DNA of 64,000 nucleotides from Megachile rotundata (lineage: Eukaryota; Arthropoda; Insecta; Hymenoptera; Megachilidae), in assembly GCF_050947335.1 (NCBI RefSeq), contig NC_134989.1:7123501-7187500 (forward strand). Direction: 5' to 3'. The notes under the pieces are model-generated. The model had not been told where the DNA came from. It worked only from the letters and a program-made list of their open reading frames with translations, and did no database searches. Made by a program: the position numbers and the translations under genes. The first letter of the stretch is position 1. Each line of letters starts with the position of its first letter. Positions 1-11,806 of this stretch are shown here, piece after piece.

Positions 1-605
1 GTTATATTGTCAAATTGTCAAGTTTCCGACTATTCAAATTGTCGAATTTCTCAATTGTCAAATAGTCAAATTATTGAATTTCTAAATTACTATATTGTCA
101 AATTGTCAAATTTCTAACTTCTCAAATTGTCGAATTTCTCAATTGTCAAATAGTCAAATTGTTGAATTTCTAAATTGTTATAGTGTCAAATTGTCAAATT
201 TCTAACTTCTCAAATTGTCGAATTTCTCAATTGTCAAATAGTCAAATTATTAAATTTCTAAATTACTATATTGTCAAATTGTCAAATTTCTAACTTCTCA
301 AATTGTCGAATTTCTCAATTGTCAAATAGTCAAATTGTTGAATTTCTAAATTGTTATAGTGTCAAATTGTCAAATTTCTAACTTTTCAAATTATCGAATT
401 TCTTAATTGTCAAATAATCAAATTTTTAAATTTCTAAATTGTCATATTGTCAAATTGTCAAGTTTCTCACTCATCAAATTGTCGTATTTCTTGATTGTCA
501 AATAGCCAAATTGTTGAATTTCTAAATTGTTATTGTGTTAAATTGTCAAATTTCTAACTTTTCAAGTTACCAAGTTGTCAAATTTGTAAATTTTTAAATT
601 ATTAG
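1..605. repeat. 88-bp tandem array with alternating A/B units (176-bp higher-order repeat)
   Basis: The landmark CAAATTGTCG, or a one- or two-base variant, recurs at 35, 123, 211, 299, 387, 475 and 563, exactly 88 bp apart each time. Units alternate between two variants. One carries AAATTACTATATTG (copies at 35 and 211) and the other AAATTGTTATAGTG (copies at 123 and 299), so the real repeat is a 176-bp dimer. Copies from 387 on are more diverged. The array runs off the left edge of the window, so its full length is unknown. It has no coding potential. Confidence 0.93.
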
Positions 606-1200
606 AACTCCAGATTTCCATATGGTTAAGTTGCTAAATTTCAAACTTTCCAGTTTGTCAAATTGTTCATTTTCTACAATATCACATCGTCAACTTGTCA
701 GATGTCTACCTTTCAAGTGGTGAAATTGTCTAACTTCTAAATTTTTTAATTATTATAGCTCCAGACTTACAGATAGTTAAGTTACCAAATTTTTATCTTT
801 CCTAATTGTTAAATTGTTTAATTTCTAAATTATGACATTGTCTAATTGACAGATGTTTTACTTATCAAGCGGTCAAATTGTCAAACTTATAAATTTTCAA
901 TTTGTCACCTGGTTGTATAGTCAAGTTGTCGTGTTATTATCTTTTTAGTTATGTACATTATTCAATTGTTAGATTGTTAAATTTCTGAATTGTTACATTA
1001 CCAAATTGTTAAATTTCTAATTGTTTAAATTGCCAGATCATTACATTACCAAATTGTAAAGCAGTCAGGTTTTTGACTTTTCGAATTGTCAATTTATAAA
1101 ATGTCTAAATTTTCAAGCTTTAAAAAATTAGAAAATTTGAAAGTTTTTCTAATTGACAAATTATCAAATTTCCAAATTGACAAATTTCTCAATTTTCTAA
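606..1200. repeat. Degenerate continuation of the AAATTGTCAAATTT minisatellite
   Basis: The same words (AAATTGTCAAATT, AAATTTCTAA, TCAAGTTGTC) continue but without a fixed period. This looks like an older, decayed part of the 88-bp array to the left. No gene is visible. Confidence 0.75.
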
Positions 1201-1760
1201 TCATCAAAAGTTAAACAACAATATTCGATTCATCAGCAGAAGTATACATTCCACCGTAATTGATCCAACAAATAAATTGGAATTTCATTTTTACGAGTCA
1301 AAGCCCGTCGATACGATTTTAATCGAAATTCAAAATATTGTATGTTCAAAGATAAAACATGAAATTGTTAGCCAGGATTGATCGCCTCTCACTTAAACTC
1401 GTTATTGCAATATTTTATCAATATCGATGTATGACTTCAAATATTTTTGTTTAGGAATATTTTTAACCTATTAAAAATACGATTTTTAGTTGATGCTGAT
1501 ATTGATTCGTTACTCTCCGTATGAACTCTATTTGTGCTTCCGCTTTGATCGCTGTTAATTAGAAAACGCGACACTTTTTAATTACTCATGTTATCGGGTA
1601 TGTAGACAACTTTTTATTCAGTCAGAGCGAAACTTGATTGCCATAATTAGAGTATATTGAGGTTGTGATACATATAGATATTAATATACATTTTCATAAA
1701 ATGTTACATTGATACTAGTTACATTGATATATATTTGTTTTTATTGTACATTGTAATAGT
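1201..1760. other. A+T-rich unique sequence, no feature seen
   Basis: This stretch of non-repetitive A+T-rich DNA between two minisatellite tracts has no open frame of note, no RNA-gene signature and no inverted termini that I could see. Confidence 0.6.
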
Positions 1761-2220
1761 AAAAGTAAAAAGAGCAGGCTACTGTTTCGAAATTTGAAAA
1801 TTTTCAGATTTAAGAGGAATTTTAGAGAAATTTTATTAGGGATACAATTTTATTAAAGAATCGAAAATTTAAAAGCTGAGAATTTTGGAAATTTATGGAT
1901 TAAAAAATTCTGAAACCTGAGTAATTGAGAAGTTGTGAATTTGGTACCTTGAGGATTTAGTAATTTGACAATTTGTGGACTTAGAAAACATAAAATTTTG
2001 TAATTTGTGAAGACAAAATGTTCAGAACTTGGAAGTATGAAGATTCGAAAATTGGAGAATTTGGAAACTTGAAAATTATTCTCAAATTTATTTAACAAAT
2101 GTCACAATTCTAAAAATTGTATAATTGTCAAATGTGACAGTCAAAGAAATTGTATAACTGCAAAATGTTACAATAAAAAAATTGTATACTTATAAAGTAT
2201 CACAATTTTATAAATTTCCT
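1761..2220. repeat. Degenerate AATTTGGAAATTTG minisatellite
   Basis: Short degenerate units of the form GAATTTGGAAACTTGAA fill 1790-2095. From 2100 to 2210 there are looser repeats of ATTGTATAATTGTCAAA. An 81-residue frame on the minus strand (1853-2098) exists only because the repeat lacks stops in that frame. Its K/F/N/S-rich translation is a repeat artefact. Confidence 0.75.
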
Positions 2221-2510
2221 TTCAATGAATACTAGTTTACATTGTTTCCATTTCGTACACTACAATTACTTGTAATTAATAACCATATGTTTTATTAGCC
2301 ATATGTAATAATCAATAGCAGCTATAATTAATCAGAACTATATTCAAAAAGTATTAATAAAGCAATAATATTTAACAATATTAATAAATTAAAATTAATA
2401 TTAATGAAATTAATAACTATTAATATCAATATTTTTAAACAATTAATACATTACAAATGTAGTAGCTCAGAATGTACATATGTATATTAAACTTCATCAT
2501 TGAGTAGACA
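2221..2510. other. A+T-rich unique sequence, no feature seen
   Basis: Very A+T-rich DNA with ATTAATA-rich low-complexity words. No gene, RNA or mobile-element ends were recognised. Confidence 0.6.
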
Positions 2511-3065
2511 TATTTCACGGTTATGTCGACACAAATATAATTCACTAGAACTCTTCCATACACCTAACACAAAAGAAAGGAACCGAATTTACATCACACA
2601 AGCGTGAATACTTTCACGTTTTATACTCCGAAGCAGAAGACGACAACTCGTGATGCACGCCTTTCGCACCCTCGGTTACTTTCCGCTTCTACCTTTATTT
2701 CAGCGCCATTTCAACGCTCCCATTTTATCTAGAGATATCAAATGACCCCCTAGGTACCTCGTACCCCTTACTCATTTCTCCTAGCATTTGTACCTGTCTC
2801 CATTCCGGCTGTTCCGAATCACCCGCGAGACATTCTCTCTTCTTTTCCGTCTTTTTTCTCGTAACGGCAAATCCCATGGGTACACCCCTGCTCGATCTGT
2901 CGCTATACTATACTCATTACGTGTTACTACAATGTGCAATTAACAGGAGTGTTCTACCAATGCCGCGATGCACTTTCAAAGTGGGTTACAGATATCTGTT
3001 AAGAAATTTCTTTTGTATCTTGTTGCATGAACGAGGGTGTAATGGGGACTTCATTTAGGTAGAAT
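2511..3065. other. GC-richer unique island, pyrimidine-biased
   Basis: Base composition changes abruptly here to C- and T-rich unique sequence (for example around 2650-2850), flanked by minisatellites on both sides. The only frame that ends here is 60 codons long (2876-3058, plus strand) and matches no family I know. A conserved non-coding or regulatory element is possible but cannot be shown from one sequence. Confidence 0.4.
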
Positions 3066-3129
3066 GTAGGCTACTGGATATGTCTTCTATGGGAAAAACA
3101 GATGAAATTATAAATGTTTTTTTTATCTT

Positions 3130-3900
3130 TGAAAATTTGAAAATAAGAAAACTTCCGAACACTAAAATTTACGAATTTTCAAATTTCAAACTCTCAAATT
3201 TCCGAATTCTCCAATTTCTAAATTCTCAAATTTCCGAATTTTTCAGTCTCTAAATCGGCAAGTTTCTGAATTCACAAATATCGAACACCTAAATTTCTGA
3301 AATTTTAAAGTTCTTGTCCCCTCAAGTTTCCAAACCCTCCAATTTCCGAATTCTCACGTTTCAGACTCTCAAATTTTGAAACTCTCAAATTTTCGAATTC
3401 TCTAATTTCTAAATTCACAACTTTCCGAATACTTAAGTTTCAAACTTTCAAATTTCCATCCCTTCAAATTTCCAAATTCTGAAATTTCAGACTCTCAAAT
3501 TTCCGAAATTTGAAATTCCCGTCCCCTCAAGTTTCCAAGCTCTCAAATTTTCGAATTCTTACGTTTCGGACTCTTAAATTTTGAAACTCTCAAATTTCCG
3601 AATTCTCTAATTTCTAAATCCTCAAGTTTCCGAATACTTAAGTTTCAAACTTTCAAACTTCCGTCCCCTCAAATTTCCAAATTCTCAAATTTCAGACTCT
3701 CAAATTTCCGAAATTTCAAATTCCCGTCCTCTCAAGTTTCCAAGCTCTCAAATTTTCGAATTCTCACGTTTCAAACTCCTAAATTTTGAAACTAATTTCC
3801 GAATTCTCTGATTTCTAAATCCTCAAGTTTCTAAACTATCAAACTTCTGATATTCCAAATCCCCATACCCTTAAATTTAAAACTCTTAAATTTGAGAATT
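3130..3900. repeat. 205-bp tandem repeat, about 2.7 clear copies
   Basis: The phrase CC(C/T)CTCAAGTTTCCAA starts at 3318, 3523 and 3728, exactly 205 bp apart. The whole unit between landmarks is recognisably the same, including GAATTCT(C/T)ACGTTT and CAAATTTCCGAA. Each long unit is itself built from shorter CTCAAATTTCCGAATT words of about 15-20 bp, so this is a higher-order repeat. Degenerate words continue upstream to about 3130. Confidence 0.9.
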
Positions 3901-4604
3901 TGAAAATTTAAGTTTGAAATTATAATGATTGACAAATACACAATTTTTAAAATTATAATAATTTACACTTATACAATTTTGATGCTTGTAATATTTTACA
4001 ATTATACAATTTCTATAATTTAAATATGGGTCATACAATTTGAAAAATGTTAATATGCTACAATTATGTAATTTAAAAAATTATAATGCAGTGCAGTAAA
4101 TTTGTAATAATTTTTTAAAATTATGACATAATATAGGAAAGGTGTTCTGCCTTAAAAGATCAATTCCATTCGCAATTGTAAATTATTAATATAATTTTAG
4201 TGGGGTCCAGAATATTTTTTCTTTCTACGATCGTTAATTATTCGATCGAATTAAATTCATAGCATTGGTTACCAATGATTCCCACAGTAATTACCGTGTT
4301 AATTATTATTAACAGACTGCGTACGTTTATATATTTATAATACCCCGATGTCCGCAAAGTATGCATAAAATATATAACCTACAATTTGTGGCTCTTTATG
4401 CTTTGATAACTTCGATATATGATATATGTGGAAATATCAGCAGTTTTATTAACATTCAATTTATTGATCATTTAATAGCCATTTGTTTTTAAATTAAGGC
4501 TAAAGTAAAAAAATAAAGGAGAGATGATACGTAAACATATACAATGATTTTGAGCTTCAGAAAAGTTAACATATATTTATCAATTAACTTATTTTTAAAG
4601 TCGC
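3901..4604. other. A+T-rich sequence, no gene seen
   Basis: From 3901 to 4150 there are loose ATAATNNTTTACAATTATACAATTT words. From 4150 to 4600 the sequence is unique and A+T-rich. No open frame, RNA gene or mobile-element terminus was recognised. Confidence 0.6.
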
Positions 4605-5160
4605 ATTGATGATGCAATAAATTTTCTTTTATTGTATCGATGATCAATTAAATAATTGTTAAAACTTTATCGATGATGAATGAAATAATTTTTAAAACTG
4701 CATTGATGATCAAATAAATTCTTATAACTATACTGATGATCAATTAAATAATTGTTAAAACTTTATCGATGATGAATGAAATAATTTTTAAAACTGCATT
4801 GATGATCAAATAAATTCTTATAACTGTACTGACGATCAATTAAATAATTGTTAAAACTTTATCGATGATGAATGAAATAATTTTTAAAACTGCATTGATG
4901 ATCAAATAAATTCTTATAAATGTACCGATGATCAATTAAATAATTGTTGAAACTGCATCGATGATGAACTAAATAATTTTTAGGGCCTTATCAATGATTA
5001 ACTAAATTTCAAAAATTTTATCGATGATCAAGTTAAACAATTTGTAAAACTGAATCGATTATCAATTAAATAATTTTTAAAACCATATCGATGATCAATT
5101 CAATAATTTTGAAACTATATCGATGATGAAGTAAATAATTTCTAAAACACTTGAGTTGTA
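4605..5160. repeat. 96-bp tandem repeat made of three 32-bp subunits
   Basis: The motif ATCGATGATGAA occurs at 4669, 4765, 4861 and 4957, exactly 96 bp apart. Each unit contains three related subunits of about 32 bp centred on CGATGATGAA, TGATGATCAA and TGATGATCAATT. It is therefore an A-B-C higher-order repeat that grew from a GATGATCAAATAA monomer. Copies from 4980 to 5160 are more diverged. Confidence 0.92.
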
Positions 5161-5890
5161 ACATCAAAAATTTGAAAACCTGAATATTTATAAATTAGAA
5201 AATTTCTTCAGAAGTGTTGAAATTTTCCCAGAAAGTAAATAAAACAATTTTTCAACTAAGTAATTTTTAAAATCGTATCGATGATGTATTAAATAATTTT
5301 CAAAACCATGTTCGATGACTAACTAAAATTTGTGAATTCGTGGATTGGAGAACTTGTAGCCTTGAGAGTTTCGAAACTTAAAAAGTTGTAATATTAATAA
5401 TTTAGAAACCTAAATATTTGTAAATCAGAGAATTTGTAAATTTTGAAATTTGTTCAGGAATAAAGTAAAATAATTTTTGAAACCTTGTCAATGGTCAACT
5501 AAAATTTTGAAACTGTAACGATGACCAACTAAATTTTTTAAATTCGGAGATTTGAGAATTTGTAAACTTGAGAATTTAGAAACTTGAGAAGTTGTAATAT
5601 TAAAAATTTGAAAACCTAAATATTTGTAAATTGGAGAATTTTTAAATTTATAATTTGTTCAGGAATAAAATATTTTTAAAACCTCGTGAATGATCAACTA
5701 AATTTTTGAAACCATAACGATGACCAACTAAATTTTTTAAATTCGGAGATTTGAGAATTTGTAAACTTGAGAAGTTGTTATATTAAAAATTTAGGAACCT
5801 ACATTTTTGTAAATTATAGAATTTGTTTAGAAATCAAATAAAATAATCTTTAAGACCTTATCAATGGCCAACAAAAATTTTAAAACTGTA
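5161..5890. repeat. About 200-bp tandem repeat, three copies
   Basis: The phrase ATGAC(C/T)AACTAAA recurs at 5315, 5521 and 5720, spacings of 206 and 199 bp. It is followed each time by the same order of words (TTCGGAGATTTGAGAA, TTGTAAACTTGAGAA, AAGTTGTAATATTAA, TTTGTTCAGGAATAAA). The unit appears to derive from the neighbouring GATGATCAA array by insertion of AATTTG-type words. Confidence 0.85.
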
Positions 5891-6370
5891 CCAATGATCT
5901 CCTAAAGAATTCGTGATTTAGCGAGGACTATGACATGCGACACACTGGAAATGCATAATATTTTGAAGAGGAACGTTTCGATTCGCCCTTTTTCTTCTCT
6001 CGCTCCGCGATTTCCCTCTTTTCCGGGTTTTCACGGATACTGTGGCTTCCGGTATTTTGCAGTTTTGCATCTTAACGCAACCAGCGTCGGAATCCGCAGA
6101 ATTGAGAGCACTGCAAGTAGGGTGAATCGCGCTATTGAATGTGGTTATGCGGCTCGTATCGAATTCCCTAGGCTCGCTATTATTTCCTCGTGGCAGCGGC
6201 ATGCATATTCCCAACAGAAGGGATATTTTTGTATGTTTATGAAATAGAAAACCGTAAACGAGGGGGATACTTACGTATCGGAATTCACCTCCATTTCCGT
6301 TCTAAATACACCGTGAATCTATTTTCTCATTCGAACGAAACGCGCATTCGATATCAAGACAGTATCTCTT
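5891..6370. other. GC-richer unique island with overlapping anonymous frames
   Basis: Unique, CpG-containing sequence. A 105-codon ATG frame lies on plus (5930-6247) and a 98-codon frame on minus overlaps it almost completely, which is typical of a stop-poor stretch and not of a gene. The plus translation has no domain I recognise. I see no supporting splice or promoter pattern. A conserved non-coding element is the likelier alternative. Confidence 0.4.
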
Positions 6371-7431
6371 AACAACGAAAATTTCCTTGATATTTTATGA
6401 AAACCAAAGAATATTTATGGAGTCCTTCGATTGGACTAAATTGTTCGTTCTTATAGAAAACTGAATTTATTAAGAAATTCAGATTCTTTGTTACTCTTTT
6501 GTGCGCGGAGACATTTTCACTATTGGAACTTGAGAATATTTCAGTTGAAAGATTTGAGGAACTCCTTTGAAGTTATTTTTTCTCCATTATTAATTGCAAT
6601 TGTTTATTTGACTATGTTCGTCACATAATACTATAAATTGAGTTAAATTATATTTATTACAAAATTGTTTTGTTAAACTGAATGTGTGAGTCACCTTCTA
6701 AATGCAAAAAGCTAATATTTTCATACGGTTACTAATTTTCAGCTAATACATTTACTTGTTGTTGTATAAGTTATTTATAAAGCTAGAAAACAGAGTTGTA
6801 GAAATAGTAGAAGAATAGAATTTCAGAAAAAAAAGAAAAACGAATCGTAGAACTAATAGAGTAATATAATTTATTAAACGTGACATCATTATGTTCAATC
6901 AGACTATCATTATCTAATGAAATTATAATTATTATTAACTACCAGAAATTCAACAATATACATTTACATTTAGAACTTCTAAAGAATTAAAGAAATATTT
7001 GTTTTTCTAAATTTTATTTTAAATAGAAGAAACGAATTTTTTCTTGAGAATTATACTCGTCAATAAATAAAAAATTTCCATTTTTTTTACGAGTATACTG
7101 TACGTAAACATCGAGGAATTTGAAGTATTATCTAGCTTACGACCGAACATTTTGAAAAACATTTTTCATATTCATGTATCGTGGGAATAATTCAAAATGC
7201 TGAGAGAAAAGCATTCATTTCGAAATAACAAACAGTCACTTCAATTTTATTTATATGTATTGATTTTTCAGTTTCGACGAGGATTACTTTTTGCAATGTT
7301 TGCATGAAAGATTACTTATTATACCTGCTCCTGTCGCTATGCGGCTACGTATCAAATGTTTATTGTTTTACTTAAATTTTATGTTATAACGAAATTTGTA
7401 GTTTAAATTAATAGTAGCATTTAAGAAATAA
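6371..7431. other. A+T-rich unique sequence, no feature seen
   Basis: About 1 kb of unique A+T-rich DNA with homopolymer-like A and T runs. No open frame of length, RNA gene or repeat unit was recognised. Confidence 0.6.
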
Positions 7432-8150
7432 TTACATTGTGGCGAATATTTTTTTGTTAGTCACATCTGTGAACCCTTATCTTTAGCAGTAGTCTTTTGC
7501 TCGCAGCTTTGTATTCATGTCGGGGTATTGCTTGGTTTTACTACTTGCTGTCACTTTGAAAACCCAGACCCACTTCATACGTCACATTTCCATTTCCACC
7601 CGAATTTTAGCTAAACCAACAGAAAATCAGAAACCGTTTTCCCTCACCAATGTCACGAAAACTGTACCCACGAGCTTTTCAACCGTAAAAATTTTTACAT
7701 AGCAAAATAAATTCTAGTCTGAAGTCAAATTCATTAGATACCACTTATATTCACCTAATGGAATCCTAATGATCCCGTCCTTTAATCCTCACTTACTGAC
7801 GCTGCACATAGATATAAATTTGCAAATATTAATAAATCTCTCTATTTTAAGTGTATATGCCAGAAATACAAATGTGTAGTTGCAGAATTTGTAGGAAAGT
7901 TAAATAGATACCCACTTGTATCCACTCATTGTGAATCCTAATGAATCGCATCCTTTAATCGTCACTACTGCGACGCACATCCAATTATTTGTTGGCAAGC
8001 ATCGTATTTTTCGCTCGTAATACAGCCAGGCTGCCTCAATGTTTTCCAGTCGTTTCGTATCGTGTCCTGATCCTCGAGGTCGAATGGCGTAAAATTTCAT
8101 CCTTTCAGCATTAGGTTCAATCTTCCGTTGGGTTGACGATGTCTTCAGCT
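7432..8150 (-). mobile_element. Dispersed repeat R1, copy 1 (inverted)
   Basis: The reverse complement of this segment matches 44405-45130 almost base for base over long runs. For example, the block with CTACAAATTCTGCAACTACA and GCATATACACTTAAAATAGA differs at about one base in eighty. Homology stops near 8150, at AGCTGAAG, and near 7432. A 66-codon frame on minus (7900-8100) is shared with copy 2, where an early stop interrupts its start and the stop that ends it here is a Gln codon. I cannot assign R1 to a known superfamily: no clear terminal inverted repeats or reverse-transcriptase or transposase motifs are visible. Confidence 0.85.
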
Positions 8151-8600
8151 CCGGGTAGTGTGCTCGTCCCGTAATACGGACGACGAACGTTCGTTTGGAG
8201 AGTAACCGGAGATAGGTGTTGTTTCTTCGTTGCCTCTTCGTTCACGATTTCCTGATTTTAGCGGTAGATTGGTCGAGAGCCATTTCGCGGTCGTTGGGTG
8301 CTTGATGGATCTTTCGGGACGCGTTCTGGGTGATTCCGGTGTGTACGTCACTCTCGCTCCTGTCGCTCCCGCTCGCTTTCTCGATTACGTTCGTCGCGAT
8401 AGAACAACACCAGCCACCGTTCGTTGTAATTCTTGCGCGTTGTTTTCTGTGGAAAGAGCCGAGAGTTATCGCGCAACTGCGAAACTTTTATGCTCCATAA
8501 AGCTTTTGTTCTTCATGCATCCTAAACGACCGCCCGCATTAGCCGCCGGTCCAATGAAGATTACCGCGTTCTTTCGGCTTTAACCCTTTAACCGTGAAAG
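8151..8600. other. GC-rich unique island next to R1
   Basis: One of the most GC-rich parts of the window, with frequent CpG (for example 8230-8400 and 8525-8580). A 117-codon frame on plus (8230-8583) begins with TTG and encodes a product with no domain I know. It overlaps a minus-strand frame. Candidate conserved non-coding or promoter-like DNA. Real coding sequence is not excluded but is unsupported. Confidence 0.4.
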
Positions 8601-8689
8601 GTGTGTGCACAGTCGACGGTAAATTCACCCTTCATGGAGAAAATGGCGGAACAAGAGTAATACTACTCCTTAATTTTTGGGAATTTTTA

Positions 8690-8960
8690 ATTCGAAGAAT
8701 TTTCGAATTTTGGTAGAGGTTTGCAAATATTGGAAGTTTGAGTGATTGGAGAATCTGAGAAATTTAGGACTTTGAGTAATTGGATATCTGAGAATTTTAG
8801 GCTTTGAGTAATTGGAGATCTGAGAATTTTGAAACTTTGAATAATTGGATATCTGAGAATTTTAGAATTTTAAGATTTTAAAAATAAGAGGTTTTAGTAA
8901 TTTACAAATTTGCAAATGTAGTGATTGATAATTTGAGACCTTGTAGATCTAGGCATTGAA
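8690..8960. repeat. About 33-bp minisatellite
   Basis: The phrase TTTGA(G/A)T(A/G)ATTGGA recurs at 8737, 8771, 8803 and 8836 (spacings 34, 32, 33), with TCTGAGAATTTTAG between. This is a short array of the AATTTTGAGTAATTGG type. Confidence 0.82.
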
Positions 8961-9059
8961 GAAAATTAAAAACTTTCTAACAAAACAATTATATCCATAT
9001 AGCATGATTAAATTTCTTTTTTATCGAGAAATAAATTCCACAGAAATATTAAAATGCTA

Positions 9060-9635
9060 ATATTGCTGTAGAGAGACTATAACATTAACGGGCATGGACG
9101 GTAAGAAAGAATGTTAAGCATCGTGGCGAGCATTAGTTACCAAGGAACGGAAGTCGCGTTCCTTTTTGCGTCTATGGCCGCCTATTTTTATTGGCAAGTA
9201 AGATATTCAAAAGGTCAGCAGTCGTGCGTGGAGAAAGTATACTCAATGGCATTGAGCCAATATAAACGAGCTCATGGAATATCGAGGGGCGACTGGTTGA
9301 AAAAGAACGGGGGGATCGAATGAAAAAAGCCAAGACGACGGGAAAGAATACTCGTTCTCAACGAACGCGACGACGAGAAAAGACCCAGGCAAGGGGGTGG
9401 TTTCTTTCCGGGCTGAGATTCGTTCATGAGGAAAAGCTCCGAATGTTTCGTTTATTTTAGAAAAGCAAAAGAGTTCCAAAAGTTTCTGCGTTTCCTTTTG
9501 TTTTTCTGTTGTGTTGCTCCGCCGCTTCGGGCGAAGTGCATTCAACAAAAGAAAACATTTAAAGTGGTATACGAATACCGAGTACTTCACGAACGCTCTA
9601 TTCGCGGTTCTGGATTTTATTGTTCGAAGTAATAC
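9060..9635. other. GC-richer unique island with anonymous frames
   Basis: Unique sequence with purine-rich stretches (9320-9400). A 70-codon ATG frame on plus (9111-9323) contains one hydrophobic stretch near its start, but no family is recognised. A 115-codon minus frame (9243-9590) overlaps it. Overlap on both strands and lack of recognisable domains argue against coding. Confidence 0.38.
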
Positions 9636-9639
9636 TACT

Positions 9640-10210
9640 ATTTTACAAATTCTGACATATTTTTTGTTGTATTTTTTCGTTGTTTTACTGTTCTTTTTTT
9701 TTGCTTTATTGTTCTGTCAGTTTACTGTTCTTTTATTTTATTATTTTATTTATCTGCTATTTTATTTGTCTCTGCTATTGATCTAATATTTTCTATTTTA
9801 GTTCATTTTATTTTATTCTATTATTTATCATCTGTTTTTCTATTTTACTTTATTTTATTATGTTATATATTTATAATTTTACTATTTCATTCTTTTCTTA
9901 TTCTAGAATTCTATCATTTTTATTATTACACTGATTTACTGTTTTATTACTTTCTCATTTTACTATGTCCTTTCAAATATTTTATTATTTTACTATTGTC
10001 TGATTTTGTCATTATTCTTATGTTATTATAATACGTTACCTAACTATTTCGTTCCATCATTTTGTCTCACTGATCATTGCATTAATATATCGTTCATTTA
10101 TTCGATTATTTTATCGTTTCTCTATTCTTGTTTCTCAATTCTATCACTACTCCACTACTTCACTATTTTATTTTCCCATCATTTTTACCATATCACTTCA
10201 CAATTTTATC
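9640..10210. repeat. T-rich low-complexity tract
   Basis: Long T-rich strand bias built from TTTTATTATTTTACT-like words without a fixed period. The hydrophobic F/L/Y-rich translations on the plus strand are a by-product of this composition and do not indicate a membrane protein. Confidence 0.8.
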
Positions 10211-10319
10211 GTTGCAGTATTCTTCTGTGTTTGCAAAAGTTTAAAGATTTCAAGTTTATTTATTTTATTCCACAAAGAGTGAACCTCACCTCTTCACCTG
10301 CAGCAGAGTGTATTTGAAC

Positions 10320-11095
10320 TGTTTCAAAAATTGCTGCCAACATTGTACTGTGCATATTGTATTTTTATATTTCTGACTCTTTGCATGCGACAATATTACA
10401 CATTTTTATTTCACATTCGCACTTATATTACTGCAAACAGTTTCACTAAACACATGCATATTATGCATATTGTATGCCATATATTTACATCGCTTATATT
10501 TTATATGTACAAATACTCCATATTTTCATTTAATTTGCATTTCAACTATTGCAAATGCTGAAGACATATATCCTGCATATTGTGTAGCATTTTTATCCTG
10601 CTTGTTATTCTGCATATTTTATATAAGTAAATATTATATATTTTTATTCTCTACTTGCATTTAAATCATTAGAAGTATTATACATATGATTGCACATATG
10701 TTGTGAATATTACACATGTAAAGAATATTGTGTAGCACATTTTATTTATACAAATGTGTCATATTTTTATTCCATATTTTCACTTGAATTATTGCAAATA
10801 TTACACATGTGATTGCACATGTATTGTGAATATCATACATGTAAAGAATATTGCGTAGCACATTTATTTTATAGTACCTATTTTACATATACAAATACTC
10901 CATATTTTTATTCCACGTTTGCACTTGAATTACTACAAACATTACACACGTTGTTGCATACATATTATAAATACAATACATACATATTATGAATATCGCA
11001 TAACACATTTACCTTGCAGTACCTATTTTACATATACAAATACTCCATACATTTATTCCATATTTGCATATTGAACACACATATGCCACCATATT
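10320..11095. repeat. About 140-bp degenerate tandem repeat
   Basis: The order TATACAAATACTCCATATTTTTATTCCA ... GCACTTGAATTATTGCAAA ... ATTACACATGTG recurs. ACAAATACTCC is at 10891 and 11036 (145 bp), with a variant at 10750 (141 bp) and an earlier relative at 10509. The words CATATTT and ACATGTGAT dominate. Frames on plus are composition artefacts. Confidence 0.8.
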
Positions 11096-11099
11096 GTTC

Positions 11100-11800
11100 A
11101 CATTTATCACACAATAATTCGAAGTCCAACCGCGTTTACAAACGAAAGAACCTCTTTCACGAGCCTCAAAAATTTTCGATTAAATCGCAGGCTATTTCAT
11201 TCGCACGAGTACTTCAAAAGTCGTGTTCCTTTATCATTGTCCGCCATTCATCGGAAATTCATCGGAATCGTTTCGGTAGATCGCGGAAGTGCGCCACGAA
11301 CTTATCGTCTGTCACCGATTAATCATTCCTGTTTCCATACAGGCAGACATATTTTATCTTTGACATTTCCGAATCTACCCCTAACCGCATGCCTTGCTTT
11401 CCTATTGTACGTCCGACCCCGATTCGTTCCTTTATTCTCGGCCCCCTCTTTGGCATATTTTGTTCTTTTTCCTCGTGGACGAATTTCAAACATGCGGTAA
11501 TGCTATCGATAAATTAACATGACTGGCTACGTATTGGTTAAATTCAGCCGCACCGAAAGAGGGCTCCAATGTCAACGTTAATGTTTACCGAGGTTTCCGA
11601 GCCTCGTGTACATTGATTAATGTTTTGTTGCAGGGTAACAAGAGAATTGGTATACTATCGAGATTTAACGGGCGACACTAACGGTCTGCACGGGAACTAA
11701 TAAAAATGGCCGTCGTACTTTTGCGTTCGAAACGGTTTAACCTGCTTATTAATGACGATGATAGAGGTTAAAGCGTTTTCGTGAAAATTATGTAACATCT
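11100..11800. other. GC-richer unique island, possible conserved non-coding DNA
   Basis: Unique sequence, less A+T-rich than its flanks, extending from 11130 to 11760. Two plus-strand frames of 102 and 87 codons overlap each other out of frame and match nothing known. The base pattern resembles non-coding DNA with short GC-rich words (for example CCGATTAATCATTCC at 11314). Confidence 0.4.
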
Positions 11801-11806
11801 TTTTTT

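Noticed and set aside
8230..8583. 117-codon coding gene in a GC-rich island
   Set aside because: Opens with TTG, overlaps an antisense frame and has no recognisable domain. Kept only as an island.
9511..10561. Series of F/L/Y/C-rich frames resembling odorant-receptor fragments
   Set aside because: They come from T-rich low-complexity DNA and the 140-bp repeat. No conserved receptor motif is visible.
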